A DNA stretch of 64,000 bases from Rhizobium terrae (GTDB taxonomy: Bacteria > Pseudomonadota > Alphaproteobacteria > Rhizobiales > Rhizobiaceae), in contig NZ_QJKM01000011.1 in assembly GCF_003425685.1 (NCBI RefSeq), positions 124,001-188,000 of the forward strand, in the 5' to 3' direction. A model generated the notes under the pieces. That model had not been told where the DNA came from and made no database searches. It saw only the letters and a program-made list of their open reading frames with translations. The number at the start of each line of letters is the position of its first letter. Position 1 is the first letter of the stretch. The position numbers were made by a program, and so were the translations under genes. Of this stretch, positions 42,869 to 51,216 are shown one piece after another.

Positions 42869-44914
42869 ATGAACGGTACCAAGCTGCCCGACGGCGGCGT
42901 TCTTTACGACGAGACGGAAGACGATGACGACGATGCTCTGGTGGCCGAGCCGAGCGACGGTCCCGCCGCGTCGATCGACTGGAACGAAGGCTGGAAAAAC
43001 GAAAGCGGGCTGAAGGGCGCCGAACTCATCGCCGAATTCGTCAAGCACCTGCCGAACGCCCCCGGCGTCTACCGCATGTTCAACGACGCGCAGGACGTTC
43101 TTTACGTCGGCAAGGCGCGCAGCCTCAAGAAACGCGTCGGCAACTATGCGCAGGGCCGCGTCCATTCCAACCGTCTCGCCCGCATGGTGCGCGAGACGAC
43201 GCATATGGAATTCGTCACGACGCGGACGGAGACCGAGGCGCTGCTGCTTGAGGCCAACCTCATCAAGCGCCTCCGGCCACGTTTCAACGTCCTGCTGCGC
43301 GACGACAAGTCTTTCCCCTATATCATGATCACCGGTGATCATCGCGCGCCGGCAATCTTCAAGCATCGCGGCGCCCGCGCCCGCAAGGGCGATTATTTCG
43401 GGCCGTTCGCGTCGGCCGCCGCCGTCGGCCGCACCATCAATTCACTACAGCGCGCCTTCCTGCTGCGCACCTGCACGGACAGCGTGTTCGAGACTCGCAC
43501 CCGTCCCTGTCTTCTCTTCCAGATCAAGCGCTGTTCGGGACCGTGCACCCACGAGATCAGCGACGAGGGTTATGCCGGACTCGTCCAGGAGGCGAAGGAT
43601 TTCCTTTCCGGCAAGAGCCAGAACGTCAAGTCGGCGATCGCCGCGCAGATGGCGGAAGCCTCCGAGGATCTCGATTTCGAGCGCGCCGCCATCTATCGCG
43701 ACCGTCTCGCCGCGCTTTCACATGTCCAGAGCCATCAGGGCATCAATCCGGCCGGCGTCGAGGAGGCAGACGTCTTCGCCATCCATCACGAAGGCGGTCT
43801 TTCCTGCATCCAGGTCTTCTTCTTCCGGACCGGCCAGAACTGGGGCAACCGCGCCTATTTCCCCAAGGCCGACCCGCAGATGTCCGGCGCCGAGATCCTC
43901 AACGCCTTCCTTGCGCAGTTCTACGACGACAAGCCGGTGCCGCGGCAGATCCTGCTGTCCGAGACGGTCGAGGAACAGGATCTCCTGGCCCAGGCGCTCG
44001 GAGAAAAGGCCGGCCACAAGGTCATCATCTCGGTGCCCCAGCGCGGTGAAAAGAAGGACCTGACCGACCATGTGCTGGCGAATGCCCGCGAGGCGCATGG
44101 CCGCAAGCTTGCCGAAACCTCATCGCAAGCCCGCCTGCTGCAGGGCTTTGCCGAAACCTTCGGCCTTGCCCAGGCGCCGCGCCGCATCGAGATCTACGAC
44201 AACTCCCACATCATGGGCACGAACGCGGTGGGCGGCATGGTGGTGGCGGGGCCGGAAGGCTTCGTGAAGAACCAGTACCGCAAGTTCAATATCAAATCGA
44301 CCGACATCACCCCCGGCGACGACTTCGGCATGATGCGCGAGGTGATGACCCGCCGCTTTTCCCGCCTCATCAAGGAGGAAGGCATTCCCGATCGCGGCAC
44401 ACCCACCGAGATCGCCGCCGCTGGCGAGGATATCAACGACGCCGCTTTTCCCGCCTGGCCGGACGTCATCCTGATCGACGGCGGCCAAGGCCAGATGACC
44501 GCCGTGCGCGCCATTCTCGACGAACTCGGCATCCGGAACATCGTCACCGCGATCGGCGTCGCCAAGGGCGTCGATCGCGAGGCGGGCCGCGAGCGCTTCT
44601 TCGCCGACGGCAAGACCGACTTCTCGCTGCCGCCGCGAGATCCGGTGCTTTATTTCATTCAGCGCATGCGCGACGAGGCCCATAGATTTGCGATCGGTTC
44701 CCACCGCGCGCGACGCAAGAAGGAAATGGTCAAGAACCCGCTCGACGAGATTTCCGGCATCGGACCCGGCCGCAAGCGCAAGCTTCTGCAGCATTTCGGC
44801 ACCGCCAAGGCCGTTTCCCGCGCCGGGCTGACGGATCTCATGGCGGTGGAAGGCATTTCCGAGGCCGTCGCCAAGCAGATCTACAATCACTTTCATGAGA
44901 CGCGGGCGGGGTGA
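42869..44914 (+). CDS. uvrC: Excinuclease ABC subunit C
   Basis: Makes the two incisions in nucleotide excision repair. The 681-residue protein has an N-terminal acidic extension, then the GIY-YIG nuclease domain (NAPGVYRMFNDAQDVLYVGK), the cysteine-rich RPCLLFQIKRCSGPC segment, the UVR helix for UvrB contact (AAQMAEASEDLDFERAAIYRDRL), the RNase H-like second nuclease (EIYDNSHIMGTNAVGGMVV and VILIDGGQGQ) and terminal helix-hairpin-helix repeats (ISGIGPGRKRKLLQHFG). The start at 42869 follows GGAG by 8 bases; a 2-codon frame ATGGAATGA overlaps it. Confidence 0.97.
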   Translation: MNGTKLPDGGVLYDETEDDDDDALVAEPSDGPAASIDWNEGWKNESGLKGAELIAEFVKHLPNAPGVYRMFNDAQDVLYVGKARSLKKRVGNYAQGRVHSNRLARMVRETTHMEFVTTRTETEALLLEANLIKRLRPRFNVLLRDDKSFPYIMITGDHRAPAIFKHRGARARKGDYFGPFASAAAVGRTINSLQRAFLLRTCTDSVFETRTRPCLLFQIKRCSGPCTHEISDEGYAGLVQEAKDFLSGKSQNVKSAIAAQMAEASEDLDFERAAIYRDRLAALSHVQSHQGINPAGVEEADVFAIHHEGGLSCIQVFFFRTGQNWGNRAYFPKADPQMSGAEILNAFLAQFYDDKPVPRQILLSETVEEQDLLAQALGEKAGHKVIISVPQRGEKKDLTDHVLANAREAHGRKLAETSSQARLLQGFAETFGLAQAPRRIEIYDNSHIMGTNAVGGMVVAGPEGFVKNQYRKFNIKSTDITPGDDFGMMREVMTRRFSRLIKEEGIPDRGTPTEIAAAGEDINDAAFPAWPDVILIDGGQGQMTAVRAILDELGIRNIVTAIGVAKGVDREAGRERFFADGKTDFSLPPRDPVLYFIQRMRDEAHRFAIGSHRARRKKEMVKNPLDEISGIGPGRKRKLLQHFGTAKAVSRAGLTDLMAVEGISEAVAKQIYNHFHETRAG

Positions 44915-45128
44915 GGAGCGGTCGGCGCAGCCGATGAAAGGATCCCGTCAATCGTTTCGAATGACGAACGCCCTGGGCCAAAGCGAAAGGCCGGCGGCAG
45001 TCAGGTGAAGAACCGTTTCCCCGGGCGTTCATCCATCTGACGCAATCGCCTGCAAAAAAGCCGTCACGGCATGTTGACGCATTCCATTCCAGGCCTCAAC
45101 TAGGGGCAAACATCGCAATAGGTTGTCC

Positions 45129-45716
45129 ATGGCTTCCCGCGCATACAATATTCCCAATCTCCTCACCTATGCGCGCATCCTGGCCGTGCCGGTCATCGTT
45201 GGCTGTTTCTTCATCGAGGGGCAGCTTGAAAGCTCGGACGTCGCCCGCTGGACGGCGCTCGTTCTCTTCGCCGCCGCGTCGATCACGGATTATCTCGACG
45301 GCTATCTCGCCCGCATCTGGAACCAGACGTCGAATATCGGCCGCATGCTCGATCCGATCGCCGACAAGCTGCTGGTGGCGGCCGTACTGCTGCTGCTTGC
45401 CGCCGATCAGACGATCGCCGGTTGGTCGCTTTGGGCGGCGATCACCATCCTGTGCCGTGAAATCCTCGTCTCGGGCCTGCGTGAATATCTGGCCGCGCTG
45501 AAAGTCTCGGTGCCGGTGACGCGGATTGCCAAGTGGAAGACCACGATCCAGATGGTAGCGATCGCCTTCCTGCTCGCCGGCCCTGCCGGCGACAAGATCG
45601 TGCCCTACACGACCCAGATGGGCATCGCGCTTCTGTGGATCGCAGCGATCCTCACTTTCTATACCGGCTACGACTATTTCCGCGCCGGGGTCAAACATCT
45701 GGTGGACGAAGAATGA
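45129..45716 (+). CDS. pgsA: CDP-diacylglycerol-glycerol-3-phosphate 3-phosphatidyltransferase
   Basis: Makes phosphatidylglycerophosphate, the precursor of phosphatidylglycerol and cardiolipin, in the inner membrane. The 195-residue protein has the CDP-alcohol phosphotransferase signature DYLDGYLARIWNQTSNIGR with MLDPIADKLL (D-X2-D-G-X2-A-R-X8-G-X3-D-X3-D), plus about five transmembrane helices. The ATG at 45129 (MASRAYNIPNLLTYARI) is chosen over an in-frame TTG six bases earlier. Its stop overlaps moaD by four bases. Confidence 0.95.
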   Translation: MASRAYNIPNLLTYARILAVPVIVGCFFIEGQLESSDVARWTALVLFAAASITDYLDGYLARIWNQTSNIGRMLDPIADKLLVAAVLLLLAADQTIAGWSLWAAITILCREILVSGLREYLAALKVSVPVTRIAKWKTTIQMVAIAFLLAGPAGDKIVPYTTQMGIALLWIAAILTFYTGYDYFRAGVKHLVDEE

Positions 45717-45970
45717 GCGTCAAACTCGTCTATTTCGCCTGGGTACGGGAACGAATCGGCAAGCCGGAAGAGGAAATCGATCTGCCGGCAAGCGTCATCA
45801 CCGTTCGCGATTTGCTGAATCATCTCAAGGATCTGGGTGAAGAATACGAGAACGCGCTGCAGTTCCCGGAGGTCATCCGCGTGGCGATCAACCAGGAACA
45901 TGCGGAGCATGATGAACTCATCGCGGGAGCGCGGGAAATCGGCATTTTCCCGCCGATGACAGGTGGGTGA
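45713..45970 (+). CDS. moaD: Molybdopterin synthase small subunit (MoaD)
   Basis: A ubiquitin-like sulfur carrier of 85 residues: its C-terminal Gly-Gly is thiocarboxylated and donates sulfur to precursor Z to make molybdopterin. The C-terminus EIGIFPPMTGG fits exactly. The N-terminal part is the beta-grasp fold (VKLVYFAWVRERIG, ITVRDLLNHLKDLG). It starts within the pgsA stop (ATGA). moaE follows after 123 bases on the same strand. Confidence 0.95.
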   Translation: MSVKLVYFAWVRERIGKPEEEIDLPASVITVRDLLNHLKDLGEEYENALQFPEVIRVAINQEHAEHDELIAGAREIGIFPPMTGG

Positions 45971-46093
45971 GAGACGGTCCGCCAAGGCCGGAGAAACCGA
46001 TCCAGCGGATCGATTTTAGCGTCGAACACCCGAGCCGACGCGATGGGCCGGGAGCGGCAAGGCAAATTCGGCCCGCGGCAAAGGAAACGGTCA

Positions 46094-46558
46094 ATGTCGA
46101 ACATCACCCCCACCATCCGCGTCCAATCGGCCGACTTCGACCTGCAATCGGAAATCGACGCCCTCATCGCCCGCCGCAAGGACATCGGCGCGGTCGTCAC
46201 CTTTTCCGGCCTCTGCCGCGATGAACAGGGTGCCCTCTCGGCCCTCGAACTCGAACATTATCCCGGCATGGCGGAAGCGGAGATGCGCCGCATCGGCGGG
46301 ATCGCCGTCAAGCGCTTCTCCCTGCTCGGCCTCACCGCGATCCACCGCCACGGCAGGATCATGCCGGGCGAAAACATCGTGCTGGTCATCGCCGCGGCTC
46401 CCCACCGGCAAGCGGCCTTCGACGGGGCCAATTTCGTCATGGATTTCCTGAAGACGTCCGCACCCTTCTGGAAAAAAGAACACGCCGCCGACGGCACGGC
46501 AGGCGACTGGATCGCCGCCAAGGACGCCGACGATACCGCACGCGACAAGTGGAAATAG
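46094..46558 (+). CDS. moaE: Molybdopterin synthase large subunit (MoaE)
   Basis: A 154-residue catalytic partner of MoaD that inserts two dithiolene sulfurs into precursor Z. Conserved text: VVTFSGLCRDEQGALSALELEHYPGMAE, IHRHGRIMPGENIVLVIAAAPHRQAAFDG, and FWKKEH with the catalytic lysines. The ATG at 46094 follows AAGGAAACGG; an in-frame upstream ATG at 46043 is weaker. It converges on the permease gene with a three-base gap. Confidence 0.95.
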   Translation: MSNITPTIRVQSADFDLQSEIDALIARRKDIGAVVTFSGLCRDEQGALSALELEHYPGMAEAEMRRIGGIAVKRFSLLGLTAIHRHGRIMPGENIVLVIAAAPHRQAAFDGANFVMDFLKTSAPFWKKEHAADGTAGDWIAAKDADDTARDKWK

Positions 46559-46561
46559 CCG

Positions 46562-47458
46562 CTACGGCACCACCCGCTCCCGGCGGCTCATGACCAACAC
46601 AAGGACGAGAACGCCGACCACGACGAGATCGCGCCAGAGAATGGGGCCGTAGCCGCTCCAGAGCGTTTCGGCAAAACCGACAACGGCAGCGCCGGCTGCG
46701 GAGCAGATCGGATTGGAATGGCCGCCTGCGGCGGCGATCAGCACCACCTTCAGTCCGAAGAGAAGGCCGGCGCCGAAGTCCATGGTGCCGTAGTGGGACG
46801 TGGCAAGCACGCCGCAGACCGAAGCGAACAGCGCCGCGAAGACATAGGCCATCACGAAGACGCGGGAAGAATTCGTGCCAGAGAGCTCGGCGGCGAAGGG
46901 GTCGTCGGCGACCGCCCGCCACATGCGGCCCCAGCGGGTGCGGGTGAGGATCAGATGGCCCGCAGCCATCATCGCCAGCATCACGGCGGCATTGGCGAGC
47001 TGGATCAGCGTCAGCGTCACCGGAAAACCGTCGCCCCGCCAGAAGACGAGAGCGTCATTCAGGAACGGCGGCAACCACAGCTCACGGGTATCGGACGCAA
47101 GCCGCGCACCTTCCATCAGCACCATCAGCACGCCGAGCGAGGCGACGGTGACCGCATTCGGCGAGATACCTGCAAGCGGCCGCATCACGAACTGCCCCAC
47201 CGTCACGCCTGCCCCTATGCCGCCCGCGAGCGCCACGACCGCGCCGACAGAAAGCGCCGCCGGGAGGACCAGCCAGAACCGGTTCCAGCCGATATGGGCA
47301 AAAAGCAGGTAGAGATGGCCGGAAAAGGCGAAGATCGCCCCATAGGTGATGTCCGCCCGCTTCGTCACGGCGAAGGCGAGCGAATAGCCGAAGGCGAGCG
47401 TCGCATAAAGCGCCGCCAGCGGGACTGCATTCGCCAGTTGCTGCAGAAGATAGGCCAT
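46562..47458 (-). CDS. Branched-chain amino acid ABC transporter permease, LivH type (orphan)
   Basis: A 298-residue inner-membrane permease with about eight helices. It matches the LivH class: LPLAALYATLAFGYSLAFAV-like start (VPLAALYATLAFGYSLAF), ITYGAIFAFSGHLYLLFA, TRTRWGRMWRAVADDPFAAELSG and SGYGPILWRDLVVVGVLVLV. No LivM, LivF, LivG or binding protein is nearby, which is unusual for an ABC importer. GGAG precedes the ATG. It shares a 63-base promoter region with the divergent CGNR zinc-finger gene, with an inverted repeat between, so the latter may control it. Confidence 0.85.
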   Translation of the reverse strand: MAYLLQQLANAVPLAALYATLAFGYSLAFAVTKRADITYGAIFAFSGHLYLLFAHIGWNRFWLVLPAALSVGAVVALAGGIGAGVTVGQFVMRPLAGISPNAVTVASLGVLMVLMEGARLASDTRELWLPPFLNDALVFWRGDGFPVTLTLIQLANAAVMLAMMAAGHLILTRTRWGRMWRAVADDPFAAELSGTNSSRVFVMAYVFAALFASVCGVLATSHYGTMDFGAGLLFGLKVVLIAAAGGHSNPICSAAGAAVVGFAETLWSGYGPILWRDLVVVGVLVLVLVMSRRERVVP

Positions 47459-47481
47459 GGGCACTCCGATAGCGACCCAAA

Positions 47482-47513
47482 TATAACTGGTCAATTGGAT
47501 TTTGCCAGTTATA
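47482..47513. promoter_or_regulatory. Inverted repeat in the permease/CGNR divergent promoter
   Basis: TATAACTGG (47482-47490) and CCAGTTATA (47505-47513) are perfect 9-bp arms with 14 bases between. They fall in the 63-base gap between two divergent genes, the right arm nine bases before the CGNR ATG. The geometry fits a dimeric regulator or overlapping -10 elements. Confidence 0.6.
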
Positions 47514-47521
47514 ATATTGCC

Positions 47522-48067
47522 ATGAGCTTTTCCTGGACCGCACATCGTTTCGCCGGAGGCGCTTTGGCGCTGGATGTCGCCAACAGCGTCATCCTGCGTT
47601 TCGATCCGGCACGCAGCATCGACCGCTTTGCGGAGCCGGAACAGATGGACCTCTTTCCGAAGGCCGCCGAGACGTTTTGCGCCGAGCGGGCATTGTTCGG
47701 CGATCTTCTCCCCATCCGGCCGCAGAACCGCGCGCCTTTCCTGGCGTTGCGCGAGGCGATCGACGGTTTTTTCCGGGCGCGCGCCCAAGGCGACGAGGCG
47801 CAGGCGCTGCTTGCCGATTTCCTGGAAGCCGCCGCTGCCGTCCTGCGCTGCGCGGAGAAGAACTCGCTTGAGGCGGCGACCGCCCATTCCGCGCTCCGGC
47901 TGCTCGCGGAGGCGGAAATCAAGCGCCTGAAGATATGCGGCAATTGCGGCTGGCTGTTCATCGACCGCAGCAAGAACCGCAGCCGCACCTGGTGCGACAT
48001 GGCCGTCTGCGGCAACCGGGTCAAAGCCAACCGCCATTACCATCGCAAGAAGGAGGCCGCGTCATGA
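47522..48067 (+). CDS. CGNR zinc-finger regulator (ABATE domain)
   Basis: A 181-residue protein. Residues 1-130 fit the ABATE (stress-induced transcription factor) domain; residues 139-175 form the CGNR zinc finger with Cys139, Cys142, Cys158 and Cys163 (CGNCGWLFIDRS ... CGNRVKANRHYHRKK). The zinc finger is likely to bind DNA. Target genes are unknown, but the divergent permease with an inverted repeat is an obvious candidate. The gene overlaps the downstream lipoprotein gene by four bases (ATGA). Confidence 0.88.
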   Translation: MSFSWTAHRFAGGALALDVANSVILRFDPARSIDRFAEPEQMDLFPKAAETFCAERALFGDLLPIRPQNRAPFLALREAIDGFFRARAQGDEAQALLADFLEAAAAVLRCAEKNSLEAATAHSALRLLAEAEIKRLKICGNCGWLFIDRSKNRSRTWCDMAVCGNRVKANRHYHRKKEAAS

Positions 48068-48570
48068 TGCACCGGCTCCTCATCTGCGGCCTCGCCGCGC
48101 TTGCCCTCGCCGCCTGCCAGCGCAAGGCGGATGAACCGCTCGCCGAGCTTTCCGGCCGGGTGTTCATCTTCAACTACCGCGTCGCCGCCGCCAACTACGT
48201 CATCACGCTCAGGAAGACGGCGCCCTTCCCGGAAGGCGCCTATGCCGAGGCCGAATTCGAAAACCCGCAGGGCGGCGCACCCCTGACGGCACGTCAGAAG
48301 CTTTTCCCGGCCATGGAGAAGATCGTGCTGGAAAGCCCGGACCTGAAATGCGTGAAGAAGGACAAGACCTATTCGGTAAAAATCCGCCTCGTCGGCGCCG
48401 ACCGAAAACCGCTGCAGACGATCGAAACCAGCGTCACCTCAAACATGGAGCAAACGGAAATGATGCCATCCAAGCCACTCGTGGTCGGGCCGATCTACAC
48501 GCCGAACCCGGAAGTCTTCAAGGCGGATGGCAGCGTGGACTACGCCAAGGAGGCAAACTGTCCGGCCTAG
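48064..48570 (+). CDS. Lipoprotein of unknown function
   Basis: A 168-residue lipoprotein with lipobox LALAAC (lipidated Cys18) after signal MMHRLLICGLAALALA. The mature region has no recognised fold; it contains YVITLRKTAPFPEGAYAEAEFENPQGG and a terminal Cys. ATG at 48064 overlaps the CGNR gene stop, a second in-frame ATG lies at 48067. Being coupled to the regulator suggests a joint function, not known. A terminator on the opposite strand follows for ndk. Confidence 0.82.
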   Translation: MMHRLLICGLAALALAACQRKADEPLAELSGRVFIFNYRVAAANYVITLRKTAPFPEGAYAEAEFENPQGGAPLTARQKLFPAMEKIVLESPDLKCVKKDKTYSVKIRLVGADRKPLQTIETSVTSNMEQTEMMPSKPLVVGPIYTPNPEVFKADGSVDYAKEANCPA

Positions 48571-48624
48571 AGCGCCCGATCTCCGCCGCAAGGCGAGATC
48601 GCCATGCCGCACGGTCTCACCAAC

Positions 48625-48652
48625 AAAAAAGCCGAGGCGAACCCCGGCTTTC
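48625..48652 (-). terminator. Rho-independent terminator of ndk
   Basis: On the minus strand AAAGCCGGGG, loop TTCG, CCTCGGCTTT then TTTG forms a stem with one mismatch and a T-run. It lies 27 bases past the ndk stop. The lipoprotein gene ends 55 bases on the other side. Confidence 0.85.
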
Positions 48653-48678
48653 TCTCGTTCCACTCAGACCTTCGGCAA

Positions 48679-49101
48679 TCAGCCGACGATCTCGGTTTCG
48701 GAGAACCAGTAGGCGATTTCTTGGACCGCGGTCTCCGGAGCGTCCGAGCCGTGAACCGAGTTTTCGCCGATGGAGAGAGCGTGGGTCTTGCGGATGGTGC
48801 CTTCCGCGGCGTTGGCCGGGTTGGTGGCGCCCATGATTTCGCGGTTCTTCAGGATGGCGTTTTCGCCTTCGAGAACCTGCACCACGGTCGGGCCGGAGGT
48901 CATGCCTTCGACGAGTTCACCGAAGAACGGGCGCTCCTTGTGAACGGCATAGAAGCCTTCCGCTTCGCGCTTGCTCATCCAGACGCGCTTGGAAGCGATG
49001 ACGCGCAGGCCGGCGTCTTCCAGCATCTTGGTGATGGCGCCCGTCAGGTTGCGCTTGGTGGCATCCGGCTTGATCATCGAAAACGTGCGTTCAATCGCCA
49101 T
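48679..49101 (-). CDS. ndk: Nucleoside diphosphate kinase
   Basis: Transfers the gamma phosphate between nucleoside triphosphates and diphosphates. The 140-residue length is standard. Motifs: MAIERTFSMIKPDATKRN, VQVLEGENAILKNREIMGATNP, and the active-site histidine in SIGENSVHGSDAPE (His117). A single gene with its own terminator; GST-like gene lies upstream on the same strand. Confidence 0.97.
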   Translation of the reverse strand: MAIERTFSMIKPDATKRNLTGAITKMLEDAGLRVIASKRVWMSKREAEGFYAVHKERPFFGELVEGMTSGPTVVQVLEGENAILKNREIMGATNPANAAEGTIRKTHALSIGENSVHGSDAPETAVQEIAYWFSETEIVG

Positions 49102-49199
49102 TGTTCTATCCTTCGTTTCCTGTGGCCCAGTGATTAAGGGGGAAAGTGGGCGGTCTTTACCCGCCCCTTTCGCTGGAAACAAGGGGGTTTCCCCCAATT

Positions 49200-49889
49200 T
49201 CACGCAGGCGTCACACTGCGGCCTAGGCCTTCATGCAGGTCGAGGCAGCGATCGAACCACGAACCTACGGGGTCGTCTTCGGAAAATACCTTGGCGCCGG
49301 CCGTAATTCGCATCCATTGCAGGGCGCCGAACAGGATGTAATCGGCGAAAAGCGGCGTGTCTCCGCCGAGATAGGACTGATATCCGAGCGTCTGCCGCAC
49401 CGGCTCCAGTTTGGCGGCAAAACCGGCAACGGCCGCCTCGCGCCCCGCCCTCACCTCTTCCAGCGTCCTGCCAAGAAGCGCCTCGCGGCTCTTGCGGAAA
49501 TAGATCCGGTCGGTCTCGTCCAGCATGTCATGAATATCCGGCACGGCGATCTGGGAGATCGCCGGATGGATGATGTTCTGCGAGAAGCGCTCGACGAAGC
49601 GCGACAGCGCCTTGCCGCCCTCCCCGCCGAACAGCGTCGGCCGGTCGGGATAGGCCTCTTCCAGATATAGCGCGATCTCGAAACTGTCGCGGATCAGCTG
49701 GTTGCCGTCCCTCAGGATCGGCACCGTCTTGGAAAACCCGCCTTCCAGCTCCGGGATCTTCGTGAACGGCGTCGGGCGCTCGATGAAGTCCAGCCCCTTG
49801 TGGGCGAGCGCCAGCACCACCTTCCAGCAATGCGGCGAGAACGGGCGGCTTTCGTCAGCGCCGCAGAGCGAATAGAGGATACGTGTCAT
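49200..49889 (-). CDS. Glutathione S-transferase family protein
   Basis: A 229-residue GST-like protein unrelated in sequence to the one at 40.9 kb. N-terminal thioredoxin-fold: MTRILYSLCGADESRPFSPHCWKVVLALAHKG, with a cysteine in the ordinary site and FSKTVPILRDGNQLIRDSFEIALYLEEAYP (glutathione-binding loop). The C-terminal helical domain follows. It may use stringent-type or beta-etherase-like substrates, but this is not determinable. The start at 49889 follows GGGAG. It is followed by ndk. Confidence 0.88.
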   Translation of the reverse strand: MTRILYSLCGADESRPFSPHCWKVVLALAHKGLDFIERPTPFTKIPELEGGFSKTVPILRDGNQLIRDSFEIALYLEEAYPDRPTLFGGEGGKALSRFVERFSQNIIHPAISQIAVPDIHDMLDETDRIYFRKSREALLGRTLEEVRAGREAAVAGFAAKLEPVRQTLGYQSYLGGDTPLFADYILFGALQWMRITAGAKVFSEDDPVGSWFDRCLDLHEGLGRSVTPA

Positions 49890-50117
49890 GGCGCGGCTCC
49901 CGATGCGATTGTGTGTGAAGCATAGTGCAGGCAAACCGGCGTTCAAATCCAATCAGCAAATTTCATGGATCGCATCAGCCGAAACGGTACCGGTCACGTG
50001 GGCATCCATCTTCGCTTAACCCTACCGACAATCCGAATGGGGATTTTTAGCAGATGTTAAAAGCGATCCAGCATGGCTTGCCTCATCAAGGAACAAATAG
50101 ATCCGAGAGGACGAGAC

Positions 50118-51149
50118 ATGGCGGGCGAAGTGAGCAAGGCGGCAAGAGACCGGAACCTGCATGCGGTGACCCAATACATGGCGAAGCTGGAGGTCGGCGG
50201 CCTGCCGCGCAACTATGAACTGTTTCACGAGGCGCTCTCCGGCTCGGACGCAGCGCTTTCCCGCGATGTGCTGGCGCTCGCCGCCAATCCTTCGCAGACC
50301 CAGCTCGACGAGATCGGCCTGAGGCACCAGCTCCCGGGGTTCGTCGCGCTCAATCCTCCCAAGGGTCGTGAACAGGAAATCAAGCTGCTCATGGAACTTC
50401 GCGACAAGATGGCGAGCGGCGTCGCGCAGAAGCAGGGCTTTACCCGCGTGCTCGAGACCGTCGCACGCAGCCTGAGGCAGGACAGCAATGCCGGTCCGGC
50501 CGACATCCTCGCCGAGATCGAATATCTGAGCGTCTCGCTTTCCGACGCCGTGGTCGCCGAAACCGAGCTCGAAGCCATCCTGAGATCGGGTGCGGACCGT
50601 CTTGCCAAGGCCGAGCGCGAAGCGCTCACCGCCCGCTCGGTGACGCTGCGCGACCGCCTGACCTCGCTGCCGAACCATGCCGCGCTCGCCGAACGTCTGG
50701 AGACGCTTTACGGCGCCAATGGGGAAAGCCGCGAGACCGCCCTTTTCTTGGTGACGATCAACGATCTTCCACATATTGCCCAGACCTATGGCGAGCCGGC
50801 AGCCAATCGGCTGGTCAAGAAGGCGGCGACGATCTTCCGCAAGGCTGTCAAGAAAAACGATTTCCTGGCTCGCATCGGCAAGGGCGATTTCGCCTTCCTG
50901 TTTCGCGATGTCGACCGCGACAGCGTGCAGCCGATCGCCGAGCGGCTTGCCGCCTCGATCGCCGACAACCTGATCTTCGCAGCCTCCGAAGGGGCTCCGG
51001 CTCTGCGCCTTTCGATCGGCGCCTCACTGACCGCCGATGCCTTCTCGCCGCCGGAACTGCGCCTGCAAGCAACGTCCGCGCTGGAAGCCGCCAAGGCCAA
51101 TCCACGCCTGACGGTCGTGACATACGCGGACATGCCCAAGCGGAGGTAA
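50118..51149 (+). CDS. GGDEF-domain protein with degenerate active site
   Basis: A 343-residue protein. The N-terminal half is helical and unrecognised (DRNLHAVTQYMAKLEVGGLPRNYELFHEAL); the C-terminal half is a GGDEF-type domain: DRLTSLPNHAALAERLE, FLVTINDLPHIAQTYGEPAANRLVK, and the active-site loop reads GKGDF at residues 254-258 instead of GGDEF. Loss of the second Gly and the Glu would normally abolish diguanylate cyclase activity, so a c-di-GMP-sensing or structural role is more likely. No inhibitory RxxD was seen. The ATG at 50118 follows GAGAGGACGAGAC. Confidence 0.85.
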   Translation: MAGEVSKAARDRNLHAVTQYMAKLEVGGLPRNYELFHEALSGSDAALSRDVLALAANPSQTQLDEIGLRHQLPGFVALNPPKGREQEIKLLMELRDKMASGVAQKQGFTRVLETVARSLRQDSNAGPADILAEIEYLSVSLSDAVVAETELEAILRSGADRLAKAEREALTARSVTLRDRLTSLPNHAALAERLETLYGANGESRETALFLVTINDLPHIAQTYGEPAANRLVKKAATIFRKAVKKNDFLARIGKGDFAFLFRDVDRDSVQPIAERLAASIADNLIFAASEGAPALRLSIGASLTADAFSPPELRLQATSALEAAKANPRLTVVTYADMPKRR

Positions 51150-51216
51150 GCTGCCGGGCGATCGTCGAGGACGCGGTCTCTTGCCTTGGCCATGAGTTTC
51201 GGCCAAAACCGCCGCC

